A DNA stretch of 64,000 nt from Comamonas sp. BIGb0152 (lineage in GTDB: Bacteria > Pseudomonadota > Gammaproteobacteria > Burkholderiales > Burkholderiaceae_C), in assembly GCF_024809975.1 (NCBI RefSeq), contig NZ_JANUDY010000004.1, forward strand, positions 372,001 to 436,000. Reading direction: 5' to 3'. Positions 37,319 through 46,271 of the stretch are shown in pieces. The notes beneath the pieces were generated by a model. That model ran no database searches. It was not told where the DNA came from and saw nothing but the letters and a program-made list of their open reading frames with translations. How positions within the stretch are numbered: position 1 is the first letter of the stretch; the number at the start of each line of letters is the position of its first letter. The translations under genes and the position numbers were made by a program.

Positions 37319-38179
37319 TCAAGCCAGAGAGAGCAGCACCGGCTGGTGGTCGGACAGCTGCGTGGCGCTGTCGCTGTGCCAGGCCCGCACCTGGCCGCGC
37401 AGGCTGTCGCTGACCAGCACAAAATCACAGGCCACTGGCGCAGGGCCCCAAGTACGGTCAAACACACAGAAGGTGGCTGGCTGCGGTGCATTCCCATGCA
37501 GCAGCGGCCAGCTGTCATGCCACAGCGGCGAGCCATCGGCCTGGGCAGCCACCAGGGCGGCATAGGCGGCCTCGCCAGCGTGCATGTTGAAGTCTCCGCA
37601 CAGCACCGCATGCGGGGTGTGCACGGGGGTGGTATAGGGCGTGGCAGCGGATGCAGCACCGGGCGGTTCCTGCAATTGCGCCAGTGCCTCAGCATGGATG
37701 GCCCGCAAGGCCTGCACCTGCGCCAGGCGTTGGCTGGGGCTGTGGTATTCCAGGTGGGTGCACATCACCCGCACCAGGCCCAGGGCTGGGTCGCGCACCG
37801 TTACCACCAGGCAGCCCCGGGGCATGCTCACTACGCCGGCCTCGGCCCGCCAGGGCAGGCGGTGCTGCGCTACCTCGGCCACCGGCAAGCGGCTGGCCAC
37901 CACATTGCCAAAGCGGCGGCGCTGGCCGTTGGCATCAAAGCCATCGGTGGTGGCGCCAAAAAACAGCTGCCAACCCGGCAGCAGTGCCTGCAGCTGCGCC
38001 AACTGGTCACCCGGGGTACCCGCCAGCGCGCCGTGGCCCACGGCCACTTCCTGCAGGCACAGCACATCGATGCCGCCTGCGCTGTCGCCCATGGCCAGCG
38101 CATGGCGCACGATGCGCGCCGGATCGGCCAGGCCATCGAGGCCGCAGCACCATTGCACATTCCAGGTCAGTATTTGCAT
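37319..38179 (-). CDS. Endonuclease/exonuclease/phosphatase family protein
   Basis: This is a 286-residue member of the DNase I-like EEP superfamily. The hallmark residues are visible: TWNVQWC at the N-terminus, the metal-binding Glu in CLQEVAVG, THLEYHS, CGDFNMHAG and the C-terminal SDHQPVL. The substrate could be nucleic acid or a phospholipid/phosphate ester; sequence alone cannot decide. It has no signal peptide. It stands alone between trxC and the SDR gene. Confidence 0.85.
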   Translation of the reverse strand: MQILTWNVQWCCGLDGLADPARIVRHALAMGDSAGGIDVLCLQEVAVGHGALAGTPGDQLAQLQALLPGWQLFFGATTDGFDANGQRRRFGNVVASRLPVAEVAQHRLPWRAEAGVVSMPRGCLVVTVRDPALGLVRVMCTHLEYHSPSQRLAQVQALRAIHAEALAQLQEPPGAASAATPYTTPVHTPHAVLCGDFNMHAGEAAYAALVAAQADGSPLWHDSWPLLHGNAPQPATFCVFDRTWGPAPVACDFVLVSDSLRGQVRAWHSDSATQLSDHQPVLLSLA

Positions 38180-38242
38180 GTGGAGAACTTTGTGGATAAC
38201 GGCAGCGCCGGTTGCCCAAGATTGTGCAGCAACCGCGATGCC

Positions 38243-38965
38243 TCAGGCAGGCACGGTGCTGGCGTGCTGCGGCAGGTAGCTCGGCCTGTCCGCCGTCATC
38301 CCGCTTTTGACGTGCTGCGTCAACGCATCGGCCAGCACCTCATCAGAGCCCGATTCGAGCGCATCGAGTGCGCGCCCCACGATCTCCTGCGGGCTGGACT
38401 TGGGCGCATCCAGCCCCCGTGTCAGGTCCGTATCCACATAGCCCATGTGCAGGCCCAGCACTTGCGTCTTTTGTGCGGCCAACTCATAGCGCAAGGAGTT
38501 GGTCAGCGACCAGGCAGCGGACTTGCTGGCCGAATAGGCGGCCAGCTCGCTGCCGTTTACCCACGATGCGACCGACAACACATTGAGCAGCCCACCGCCG
38601 CCCTGGGCCGCGAGAATGGGCGCAAAGGCCTTGCTCATGCGCAGCACCGCGAAGAAGTTGGTCTCGAAGATGCGCCGTGCGACCTCTTCGCTGTCTGCGG
38701 CAAGAAACCCGCCTGGCTGGGCGATGCCGGCATTGTTGATCACCAAGCTGACATCCGAGGCCTGCGCGGCGGCAGCCGCCACGTCCTCAGGGCTGTTGAC
38801 ATCCAGACGCAGCGGATAGACACCGGCTTGTGGGGTGATGGTGGCAGGATCACGCGCAGCGGCGTAGACCTTGCGGGCGCCCCGAGCGAGCAACTCGCGG
38901 ACAAAGGCCTGGCCAATGCCCCGGTTGGCACCGGAGACAAGAACAACAGCGTTTTCAATTTTCAT
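38243..38965 (-). CDS. SDR family oxidoreductase
   Basis: This is a 240-residue short-chain dehydrogenase/reductase. The NAD(P)-binding motif is SGANRGIG near residue 11, followed by NNAGIAQPGG and the catalytic YSASK, with Ser in SVASWVNGSE. The ATG at 38965 has GGAG upstream. It is the last gene of a minus-strand cluster TetR - quinone-oxidoreductase-like - SDR with short gaps, so the two enzymes are probably under that regulator. Substrate unknown. Confidence 0.9.
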   Translation of the reverse strand: MKIENAVVLVSGANRGIGQAFVRELLARGARKVYAAARDPATITPQAGVYPLRLDVNSPEDVAAAAAQASDVSLVINNAGIAQPGGFLAADSEEVARRIFETNFFAVLRMSKAFAPILAAQGGGGLLNVLSVASWVNGSELAAYSASKSAAWSLTNSLRYELAAQKTQVLGLHMGYVDTDLTRGLDAPKSSPQEIVGRALDALESGSDEVLADALTQHVKSGMTADRPSYLPQHASTVPA

Positions 38966-39001
38966 AGGAATCTCCAAGTTTTCTGAGGGGAGGAAATGCG
39001 C

Positions 39002-40003
39002 TCACTTGCGCTTGATGACGACTTTGCCTTTGGCATGGCCCGCGTCCACGTAGGCCAGTGCTTCGTTGGTGGCGTCGAACGGAAAGACGCGGTCCACCAC
39101 CGGGCGGATAGCGCCGGATTCGATGAGCGCGGTGATCTCGCGCAGCTGCGGGCCATTCGCGGTCATGAACAGGAACGCGTAGCCAACACCCCGTTTTTGA
39201 GCCCTGCGCCGAATGCCCGCACTCAACATCCGCATCACCCATTGGACGAATCCGGAAGCAGCGATCGCTCTGCCGAAGTCGGGGTCGGGTGGGCCGGAAA
39301 TGGAGATCAGCTTTCCACCGCTGTGGAGCACGCGCAGGGAGGCATCGAGCGTCTTGCCGTTCTGGCTGTGGAGCACCACGTCGTAGCCGTGCAAGAGGTC
39401 TTCGACGTGCTGCGCCCGGTAGTCGATGACGATATCCGCACCCAAACTTTTGACGAAGTCCGCGTTGGCTGCACTGGCGGTCGTGGCCACCGTGGCGCCC
39501 AGGTGCTTGGCCAGCTGGATAGCGAAGCTGCCCACACCGCCCGAGCCCGCTTGAATGAACACCTGCTGGCCGGGGGCCAATGCGGCTTTCTCGACCAGGG
39601 CCTGCCATGCCGTTAAACCCACCAAGGGGATGGAGGCCGCTTGCTCCATCGTCAGGCCCTGGGGTTTGAGCGCCAGTGACGCCTCTTTGACGGCTACAAA
39701 CTCCGCAAAGCTGCCGATGCGCAAATCATCGAGCCGCGCATAGACCGCATCGCCCAATTTGAATTTGCGCACCCGCGCTCCGACTTGGACCACCACACCC
39801 GCCACATCGTGGCCCAAGATGAGGGGCAGGCGATAAGGCAAGATGCGTTTGAACTCGCCATGGCTGATCTTGGCGTCCAGCTGGTTGACGCCGGCGGCAT
39901 ACACCTCCACCAACACCTCATCCTCACGCAGTGGCGGCATACCGACATCTGCCAGCCGCAAGGCCGGCCGGCTGGCATAGCGGTCCAGAACAAATGCCTT
40001 CAT
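39002..40003 (-). CDS. NADP-dependent zinc-type alcohol dehydrogenase-like / quinone oxidoreductase
   Basis: This 333-residue MDR-family enzyme has a GroES-like N-terminal domain (PLREDEVLVEVYAAGVNQLDAKI; LPLILGHDVAGVVVQVG) and a Rossmann domain with IQAGSGGVGSFAIQLAKHLGA. The structural zinc cysteines are absent, as in zeta-crystallin/quinone oxidoreductases. It is likely to reduce quinones or reactive enals/ketones with NADPH. It is preceded by the TetR gene (51-base gap with a palindrome) and followed by the SDR gene 36 bases on. Confidence 0.9.
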   Translation of the reverse strand: MKAFVLDRYASRPALRLADVGMPPLREDEVLVEVYAAGVNQLDAKISHGEFKRILPYRLPLILGHDVAGVVVQVGARVRKFKLGDAVYARLDDLRIGSFAEFVAVKEASLALKPQGLTMEQAASIPLVGLTAWQALVEKAALAPGQQVFIQAGSGGVGSFAIQLAKHLGATVATTASAANADFVKSLGADIVIDYRAQHVEDLLHGYDVVLHSQNGKTLDASLRVLHSGGKLISISGPPDPDFGRAIAASGFVQWVMRMLSAGIRRRAQKRGVGYAFLFMTANGPQLREITALIESGAIRPVVDRVFPFDATNEALAYVDAGHAKGKVVIKRK

Positions 40004-40026
40004 ATTTCTTCTTTCATATGACGATC

Positions 40027-40041
40027 ATCATATTAAATGAT
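40027..40041. promoter_or_regulatory. Palindrome between TetR gene and oxidoreductase
   Basis: ATCATATTAAATGAT is a palindrome with one imperfect pair, in a very AT-rich 50-base gap. A related ATGAT-N4-ATCAT repeat occurs at 40665-40678, at the start of the TetR gene. The shared half-site suggests TetR-family operators for both the regulator and the enzymes. Confidence 0.4.
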
Positions 40042-40054
40042 AAAAAAAACAGCG

Positions 40055-40678
40055 CTATGCGCCAGGGGTGGCTTGAGCGGTCGGCGGAACCAGGTGGTTG
40101 AGCGCAGCTTCGCGCAGGCTGTCCGACAGGGCCGGGTCATCCACAGCGCGGGCCAGCAGCAGACTGCCCACCATGGTGGACAAGGTGACGAGTGCCTGCT
40201 CGTGCGCGCCGGCTTGCCCCCAGTCAGGCGATTGGCGGGCGATGAGATCCACCATGGCCTTGATGTGCTGGGTGGCCACGCGGCGCACTTCAGGGGCCTG
40301 GCGCGCGGTTTCGGAGCCCAGCGCTGCCAAGGGACAGCCTTGCTCCACAAGCTGCACATGCGCCTTGGAGAGATAGGCGCTGAGCATGGACTCCAATGCC
40401 ATGGCGGGCGCGGCCTTGGCTACCATGTCAGCGACGGCTGCGGCAGACTCCGCACAGGCCTTGCTGGCGGCTTCTGCCAGCATCGCCTCGCGTGAGGCGA
40501 AATGGGCGTAGAAGGCGCCATGCGTCAGGCCTGCCTCCTTCATGATGTCGGCAACCCCCGTCCCGCCGTAGCCGCTGCGGCGAATGGCCCGGGCAGCCAC
40601 GGACACAATACGCTCGTGCGTGGCTTGCTTGGCGGCGGCTCGGTCGTTGGTGGAAGTTTTTCGCATGATAGACATCAT
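40055..40678 (-). CDS. TetR/AcrR family transcriptional regulator
   Basis: This is a 207-residue repressor-type protein. The N-terminal helix-turn-helix is at about residues 22-62 (ERIVSVAARAIRRSGYGGTGVADIMKEAGLTHGAFYAHFASREAMLAEA region), and the ligand domain is helical. The ATG at 40678 is followed by further ATGs at codons 2 and 5, so the exact start is open. It heads a cluster with the quinone-oxidoreductase-like and SDR genes and probably controls them in response to a small electrophile or xenobiotic. Confidence 0.9.
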   Translation of the reverse strand: MMSIMRKTSTNDRAAAKQATHERIVSVAARAIRRSGYGGTGVADIMKEAGLTHGAFYAHFASREAMLAEAASKACAESAAAVADMVAKAAPAMALESMLSAYLSKAHVQLVEQGCPLAALGSETARQAPEVRRVATQHIKAMVDLIARQSPDWGQAGAHEQALVTLSTMVGSLLLARAVDDPALSDSLREAALNHLVPPTAQATPGA

Positions 40679-40779
40679 ACCTAATTTTTTCGAAGTCCGT
40701 GCATGGCAGGGCTAAAGCCGCAAACCCGTGGTGCCCAAACCCTACACGTCCGACACGTCCGATAGCGCCCCTCGCCGTC

Positions 40780-41670
40780 TTAAAGCCGCTGGCCCTGCGC
40801 ACTCAGCCATTGGAACACCTGCAAAACAGTGTCCGAGCGCGCGGGCCCCGCTACCCCTGACAGCCACCAGGTCGTGCCTGGCAAGCGGGGATAGCCAGGC
40901 AGAATCTGCAGCTGCCCGCGCGCAAGGCTGGCGTCCACCAACAGGCTTGGCAGGCAGGCCATGCCGCGCCCCTCCAGAACGGCATCCAGCACAAGGCGGG
41001 CATCATCGTAGATGGCAGGCTTGCGAAAGCCGTCCAGCGGCCCCAGAAACAGCGCGGCCGTCGCCTCGCTCGTCAGGCTTTCTTCCAGGCAAATCAAATC
41101 TGTGTGCAGGTGGTGCTGCGCTTGGGGAATAGCGCCCAGTTTCTCGGCGATGCCGGCAGGGGCCACCAGCAACCACTCGTCTTGCAGCAACGGCAGCTCC
41201 TGGAGTCCAGGCTGCAAAAGAGGCCGGTTGCTGATGGCCATGTCGACATCAATTTCATCGACAAAGCGGGCACTCTCATCCACCGACAGCACCAGGCACA
41301 GCTCGGGCAGCAGGGCCTGCAGCAGCGGCAACCTGGGCTGCAGCCAGCCATACAGCAAGGGCGCCGGGCACACCAAAGACACCAGGCCCGGATCCAGGTA
41401 GGTGGCAATGCGCCCCAGGCCGCTGCGCAGGACAGTCAGCGTGCGCTGAACGCTGCGCAGCAGCACTTCGCCCGCAACCGTCAACTCCACGCCACGCCCG
41501 GCGCGGCGGAACAGCGGCTGCATCAGCTGCGCTTCCAATTGCTGCACCTGGTGGCTGATGGCCGACTGGGTGACATGCAGCTCGTCCGCTGCACGCGAAA
41601 AACTGCCGTGCCGGGCCGCCGCCTCGAACCCCATCAACAGCTTCATGGAGGGAATACGCTGCTCAGACAT
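40780..41670 (-). CDS. LysR family transcriptional regulator
   Basis: This is a 296-residue LysR protein. The N-terminal helix-turn-helix is clear (MKLLMGFEAAARHGSFSRAADELHVTQSAISHQVQQLEAQL region, residues about 9-48), and the substrate-binding domain follows from about residue 90. The ATG at 41670 is preferred; an upstream reading to 41697 adds nine residues. It is divergent from two agmatine deiminase genes and likely activates them, with agmatine or a polyamine-related signal as coinducer (inferred from position only). Confidence 0.9.
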   Translation of the reverse strand: MSEQRIPSMKLLMGFEAAARHGSFSRAADELHVTQSAISHQVQQLEAQLMQPLFRRAGRGVELTVAGEVLLRSVQRTLTVLRSGLGRIATYLDPGLVSLVCPAPLLYGWLQPRLPLLQALLPELCLVLSVDESARFVDEIDVDMAISNRPLLQPGLQELPLLQDEWLLVAPAGIAEKLGAIPQAQHHLHTDLICLEESLTSEATAALFLGPLDGFRKPAIYDDARLVLDAVLEGRGMACLPSLLVDASLARGQLQILPGYPRLPGTTWWLSGVAGPARSDTVLQVFQWLSAQGQRL

Positions 41671-41736
41671 ATGAGAAATATTAATTAATTCTGACAAATC
41701 TTATCATTTGATCTCATACCTTTCGCCCGCCACAAT

Positions 41737-41746
41737 ACCAATTGGT
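41737..41746. promoter_or_regulatory. Palindrome in the lysR-aguA divergent promoter
   Basis: ACCAATTGGT is a perfect 10-base palindrome 51 bases before aguA and 67 before lysR. A second palindrome, ATTAATTAAT (41680-41689), lies close to the lysR start. Either could be part of a LysR binding site; neither was tested against a consensus. Confidence 0.3.
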
Positions 41747-41796
41747 CCGATAGTTCGGTGGTAGCAGACCCCATGTTTGGGGCAACAGGATGAGTG

Positions 41797-42888
41797 ATGA
41801 AAACAGATCGAGATGCCATGCCCGACAGCACAAATACGGGAAACACAAGGGCAGCAGGCGGCCCGATGGCAGCCCCAAGCCGCCCGCTGGGCTGGTGCAT
41901 GCCCGACGAGGTCGACGCCCACAAGGCGACGTGGATGGCTTACGGCGCGTCCAGCGCCATCTGGCCACGCGCACAAGTGGCGCAACTGCAACTGGCCCTC
42001 GTGCGCATTGCCAATGCCATTGCCGCTTACGAGCCCGTCAACATGCTGGTGCGCCCGGCAGACATGCAGGCAGCGCGGCAACTGCTGGATGCGAAGGTCA
42101 CCCTGATTGCCGCCCCGCTGGACGACCTGTGGATGCGTGACACCGGCCCGGTTTTTGTGCGCAATGCCCACGGTGAGCGCGCTTGCGTGGGCTTTAACTT
42201 CAACGGCTGGGGCAACAAGCAAGAGTTTGGCCATGACCGACAGGTGGCCGCCTTGGTGGCTGCGCAGGCGCAGCTGCCGCTGCTCGCCACAACGCTGGTG
42301 CTGGAAGGCGGGGCCTTGGAGGTCGACGGCCAGGGAACGGCCATCATCACCGAGAGCTGCGTGCTGAACCGCAACCGCAATCCAGGCTGGAGCCGGGCTG
42401 ATTGCGAAGCAGAACTGCAGCGTCTGCTCGGGATTCGCAAGGTGATCTGGTTGCCAGGCATCAAGAACATGGACATCACGGATGCGCATACCGACTTCTA
42501 TGCCCGCTTTGTGCGCCCCGGTGTGGTGGTCGCCCACCGCGAGATGAACCCGGCTTCTTATGACTACGCGCTGACACGCCAGCATCTGGAGATACTGCAA
42601 AACGCCACCGATGCGGACGACCAGCCGCTGGAGGTGATCGCGATCGATGGCCCAGGCCAGATCCGGCCTGGGCACAATCCCAAGACATTTGCCGCTGGCT
42701 ACATCAACTACTATGCCAGCAGCCAGGCCATCTTCCTGCCCGAATTCGGCGATGCCCAGGCCGATGCCCACACCAAGGCGCAGTTCGCGCAGCTCTACCC
42801 AGGACGGGCAGTGGTTCAAATCAACATCGACCCGATTGCCGCAGGTGGCGGCGGCATCCACTGCACCACGCAGCAGGAAATTAGCTAG
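41797..42888 (+). CDS. aguA: Agmatine deiminase (cytosolic)
   Basis: This enzyme hydrolyses agmatine to N-carbamoylputrescine and ammonia. It has 363 residues from the ATG at 41797 (AGGA upstream). It is a peptidyl-arginine-deiminase-fold protein with the expected conserved blocks: MPDEVDAHKATWMAYG, DDLWMRDTGPVFV, LEGGALEVDGQGTAI, DAHTDFYARF and the catalytic Cys356 in GGGIHCTTQQ. It has no signal peptide. A close paralogue begins 12 bases after its stop. The next enzyme of the pathway, N-carbamoylputrescine amidase (aguB), is not in the window. Confidence 0.94.
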   Translation: MKTDRDAMPDSTNTGNTRAAGGPMAAPSRPLGWCMPDEVDAHKATWMAYGASSAIWPRAQVAQLQLALVRIANAIAAYEPVNMLVRPADMQAARQLLDAKVTLIAAPLDDLWMRDTGPVFVRNAHGERACVGFNFNGWGNKQEFGHDRQVAALVAAQAQLPLLATTLVLEGGALEVDGQGTAIITESCVLNRNRNPGWSRADCEAELQRLLGIRKVIWLPGIKNMDITDAHTDFYARFVRPGVVVAHREMNPASYDYALTRQHLEILQNATDADDQPLEVIAIDGPGQIRPGHNPKTFAAGYINYYASSQAIFLPEFGDAQADAHTKAQFAQLYPGRAVVQINIDPIAAGGGGIHCTTQQEIS

Positions 42889-42899
42889 GAGCCAACAGC

Positions 42900-43997
42900 A
42901 TGCAACGACGACAATTTCTCTCGGCCAGCACCGCGCTGGCGGCCAGTGCAACTGTGGGTATGCCAGCGCTGTCCGCTCCTGCCACCAGCACCAACAACGG
43001 ATGGCACATGCCAGACGAAGGCGAGCGCCATGCTGCAACCTGGATGGCCTTTGGCGCCAATGACGAGGTATGGGGCAGGCGCCTGAAATCAGGCGCGCAG
43101 CAGAACCTGGCCCTGATTGCACAAACCATCGCCAGCGTGGAGCCCGTTCACATGCTGGTCAATGCGGAAGATTACGACCTGGCAGCGCGGCTGTGCGGCA
43201 GCAAAGTCAAGCTGGTGGTGCAAACCATTGATGATCTGTGGATGCGCGATACCGGCCCGGTCTTCGTGAAAAAGCCAGGCGGCCTGTTCACCGGGGTGGA
43301 TTTCAACTTCAATGGCTGGGGCAAAAAGCAGTACCACCGCAACGATGCGCGGGTCGCCGCCTTTGTCTGCCAACAAGCCGGTGTGCCCGTGCTCAAAAGC
43401 AGCTTGATTTTGGAGGGTGGCGGCATTGAGGTCGATGGCCAGGGCACGGCCATCATCACGGAAAGCTGTGTGCTCAATGCCAACCGCAACCCGGGCGTCA
43501 GCAAGGCGCAGTGCGAGCAGGAACTGCAGCGGGTGCTGGGCATCGACAAAGTCATCTGGTTGCCCGGTATCGCCGGCCGTGACATCACCGACGGCCACAC
43601 CGATTTTTATGCCCGTTTCTGCGCGCCTGGGGTCGTGGTTGCCGGTTTTGAAAACGATAGGTCTTCGCCCGAGCATGCCATCACCCAGCGCCACCTGGAT
43701 ATCTTGCGCAAAGCCACCGACGCGCGTGGCCGCCCGCTGAAGGTGGTGCGCTTGCCGGGGCCAGATGAGGTGCGGCCCCAATACGAAAACAAGGACTTCG
43801 CTGCGGGCTACATCAATTTTTACGTCTGCAATGGTGCCGTGATCAGCCCTGAGTTTGGCGATACCCGGGTCGACCGCAACACCAAGGCCATTTTGCGTGA
43901 GCAATTTCCGGGCCGCGAGATCGTGCAACTCAATATCGATGCCATCGCGGCGGGCGGTGGTGGCATCCATTGCACCACGCAGCAGCAACCCGCCTGA
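42900..43997 (+). CDS. Agmatine deiminase paralogue with Tat signal
   Basis: This 365-residue protein has the same core as aguA, with catalytic Cys358 in GGGIHCTTQQ, DDLWMRDTGPVFV, LEGGGIEVDGQGTAI and DGHTDFYARF all kept. It starts with MQRRQFLSASTALAASATVG, a twin-arginine signal (RRQFL) followed by a hydrophobic stretch and a likely cleavage near ALSA (about residue 26). It should therefore work in the periplasm. It is cotranscribed with aguA (12-base gap). The pair looks like a tandem duplication in which one copy gained export. Its true substrate may be external agmatine or another guanidino compound. Confidence 0.9.
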   Translation: MQRRQFLSASTALAASATVGMPALSAPATSTNNGWHMPDEGERHAATWMAFGANDEVWGRRLKSGAQQNLALIAQTIASVEPVHMLVNAEDYDLAARLCGSKVKLVVQTIDDLWMRDTGPVFVKKPGGLFTGVDFNFNGWGKKQYHRNDARVAAFVCQQAGVPVLKSSLILEGGGIEVDGQGTAIITESCVLNANRNPGVSKAQCEQELQRVLGIDKVIWLPGIAGRDITDGHTDFYARFCAPGVVVAGFENDRSSPEHAITQRHLDILRKATDARGRPLKVVRLPGPDEVRPQYENKDFAAGYINFYVCNGAVISPEFGDTRVDRNTKAILREQFPGREIVQLNIDAIAAGGGGIHCTTQQQPA

Positions 43998-44023
43998 CAG
44001 CTGCCCTCCAGGGTCCGCAGGCG

Positions 44024-44419
44024 CTAAGCCTGCGCAGAGGCCGCTTCGCGCAGCTGGAACACATTGCCCTCGCAGTCCATCGCATTGCAGGCGCGAAAGC
44101 CCGGCCCCGCCCAGGCGTCTTGGAGCAGCGCGCCGCCGAGGCTGGCGGCCTGCGCGCCAGCGTCCGCCAGTGAAGGGACGCAGACAAAGAACTTCAGCGC
44201 CGCGCTCTCGCGGCGCTGGGGTGGCGCGGTGATGTGGATGCGCTGGGCGATGGCTGCCGGGATGGCATGCAGCTCCAGCTGCAGGGCGCCCGATACCAGC
44301 ACCACCCAGCCGGGCTCGCGCTGCAGCGCGTGCAGGCCCAGCACCTGGCTGTAGAACTGCGCGACGCGCTCGGTGTCTTTGACATACAGAACCACGCCAG
44401 CCTGGGCTTTTGCGGACAT
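44024..44419 (-). CDS. VOC family (glyoxalase/bleomycin resistance-like) protein
   Basis: This is a 131-residue single VOC domain protein (beta-alpha-beta-beta-beta units). Visible blocks are GVVLYVKDTERVAQFYSQVLGL near the start and GFRACNAMDCEGNVFQLRE at the end, where the metal-binding Glu would sit. The ATG at 44419 has GAGGAG upstream. Substrate unknown. It follows the ABC permease gene by 38 bases on the same strand and may be read through from that operon. Confidence 0.85.
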   Translation of the reverse strand: MSAKAQAGVVLYVKDTERVAQFYSQVLGLHALQREPGWVVLVSGALQLELHAIPAAIAQRIHITAPPQRRESAALKFFVCVPSLADAGAQAASLGGALLQDAWAGPGFRACNAMDCEGNVFQLREAASAQA

Positions 44420-44457
44420 ACAAGACTCCTCAGCCAAAGAGCGCCACTCTAGCGCCT

Positions 44458-45291
44458 TTACTTGATCCCTGCCCGCATAAAGCTCTGCACAAACTGGCGC
44501 TGAAACAGGATAAAGCCGACGAGCAGCGGTGCCGAGGTCATCAAGGTCGCGGCAGTGATGGTGGACCAGTCCACCCCCTGCTCCACGCTGGAGAACACCT
44601 GCAGCCCCACGGTGAGCGGGCGTGACTCCACACTGTTGGTGATGATCAGCGGCCAGAGAAAATTGTTCCAGTGAAAGCTCACCGACACCAGCGCAAAGGC
44701 GGTGTAGACGGGCCGGGCCAGCGGCACATAGACGCGCCAGAGAATCTGCAAGGTGCTGGCGCCTTCCACCCTGGCGGCCTCGTCCAGCTCCTTGGGGATG
44801 CCCATAAAGGTCTGGCGTAGCAGAAAGATTGCAAAGGCCGAGGCAAAGTACGGCAGACCAATCGCAAACAAGGTATCGACCAGGCCCAACCGCGCCATGG
44901 TCTGGTAGTTCTCGACCAGCAGGATGTCGGGCATGATCATCAGCTGCACCAGCACCAGCGCAAAGGCGATGTTCTTGCCCCGGAACTGGTAGCGCGCAAA
45001 GGCAAAGGCGGCCAAGGTGGACAGCACCAGCTGCGCCGCCAGGATCATGGCCACCAGCAAGGTCGTGTTCAGAAAGTAGCGCGCAAACGGCGCCGCATCC
45101 CAGGCATGGCGAAAATTCTGCAAGGTCCAGGGGGCGCTCAGGTCAAAGCGGATCGCGTATTCGCTGGGGTGGAAGGCCGTCCAGAACGCATAGGCCAGCG
45201 GCAGAATCCACAGCAGTGCCAGCAGCCAGGCGGCAGCGGTGTCCAGCCAGGTGTGGCGGTAGATGACGGCAGGGGCTTGGCTGCTGCTCAT
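44458..45291 (-). CDS. ABC transporter permease, UgpE/MalG type
   Basis: This inner-membrane permease has 277 residues and six hydrophobic segments. The EAA loop that meets the ATPase is visible as ELDEAARVEGASTLQILWRVYVPLARP (residues about 167-193). It belongs to the carbohydrate uptake (CUT1) group and resembles UgpE. Its ATG overlaps the stop of the upstream permease by four bases. It is the last transporter gene of a four-gene minus-strand operon. Confidence 0.9.
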   Translation of the reverse strand: MSSSQAPAVIYRHTWLDTAAAWLLALLWILPLAYAFWTAFHPSEYAIRFDLSAPWTLQNFRHAWDAAPFARYFLNTTLLVAMILAAQLVLSTLAAFAFARYQFRGKNIAFALVLVQLMIMPDILLVENYQTMARLGLVDTLFAIGLPYFASAFAIFLLRQTFMGIPKELDEAARVEGASTLQILWRVYVPLARPVYTAFALVSVSFHWNNFLWPLIITNSVESRPLTVGLQVFSSVEQGVDWSTITAATLMTSAPLLVGFILFQRQFVQSFMRAGIK

Positions 45292-46187
45292 TGGTAGTGC
45301 ACCTTCTTGTCCAACACAAAGAACTGGAACAGCGCCACGCTGGACAGCACCACCACCAGCACCACGGTAATGGCGGCTGCGTAGGCCGTATCCCAGAACT
45401 TGAAGCCCACCTCATACAGGTGGTAAAGCAGCAAGGTGGTGGCATTGTCCGGGCCGCCCCGGGTCAGGATAAACACATGGTCCACCAGGCGGAAGGCATT
45501 GATCACCGCATTGACCAGCACAAACACCGTGGTCGGCATCAGCAGCGGCCACTGCACCCGGCGAAAAAAGTACCAGCGCGATGCACCCTCAATCGCCGCC
45601 GCCTCCTTGAGGCTGGGGTTGAGCGTTTGCAGGGCCGCCAGGTAGAAGATCATGAAAAAGCCGGCTTCCTTCCACACCGCAACGAGGGTGACGGCCCCCA
45701 GCGCTGTTGATGGGCTGCCCAGCCAGTTGTGCGAAGGCAGGCCCAGCGCACCGGTCACCTGCTCCAGTAGGCCGTACTGCGGCGTGTAGAAGAACAGCCA
45801 GATATTGGCGACCGCAATCATCGGCAGCACCGTGGGCGTGAAATACGCCATGCGCACAAAAGTGCGGCCCGCAATGCGCTCGTTCACCCACACCGCCATC
45901 AAGAGCGCCAGGCCGATGGAGGCTGGAATGGTGGCCGCTGCAAACCAGAGGTTGTTGCGCACCGCCTGCCAGAACACCGGGTCGTCGGCCATGGCCTCGT
46001 AGTTCTCGATGCCCACCCACACCGCCGCCCGTGCGCCCTTGGGGGTGGAGTAAAAACTGTCGATCAAGGTCGCCACTGCCGGCCAGTGGGTGAAGGCGAC
46101 CAGCAGCACCAGCGCAGGCAGCAGCAGCAACCAGGCGTGGATGCTGCGCTGGCCGCTGCCGGCGATGGACGAGGAAGAGGCGCTCAT
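45288..46187 (-). CDS. ABC transporter permease, UgpA/MalF type
   Basis: This 299-residue inner-membrane permease has six main hydrophobic segments. The EAA motif is SLKEAAAIEGASRWYFFRRVQWPLL (about residues 197-221), and the C-terminal DHVFILTRGGPDNATTLLLY is typical of UgpA-type permeases. It pairs with the downstream UgpE-like protein in the membrane complex. It is 84 bases after the binding-protein gene. Confidence 0.9.
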   Translation of the reverse strand: MSASSSSIAGSGQRSIHAWLLLLPALVLLVAFTHWPAVATLIDSFYSTPKGARAAVWVGIENYEAMADDPVFWQAVRNNLWFAAATIPASIGLALLMAVWVNERIAGRTFVRMAYFTPTVLPMIAVANIWLFFYTPQYGLLEQVTGALGLPSHNWLGSPSTALGAVTLVAVWKEAGFFMIFYLAALQTLNPSLKEAAAIEGASRWYFFRRVQWPLLMPTTVFVLVNAVINAFRLVDHVFILTRGGPDNATTLLLYHLYEVGFKFWDTAYAAAITVVLVVVLSSVALFQFFVLDKKVHYQ

Positions 46188-46271
46188 GCGTTTGGTTTCT
46201 GTTAACAGGGCTGGTTCATTCCCAAAGCCTGACCCGCCATGGCCTTCAAGCAGGCCAGGCCGGATGGGGCT

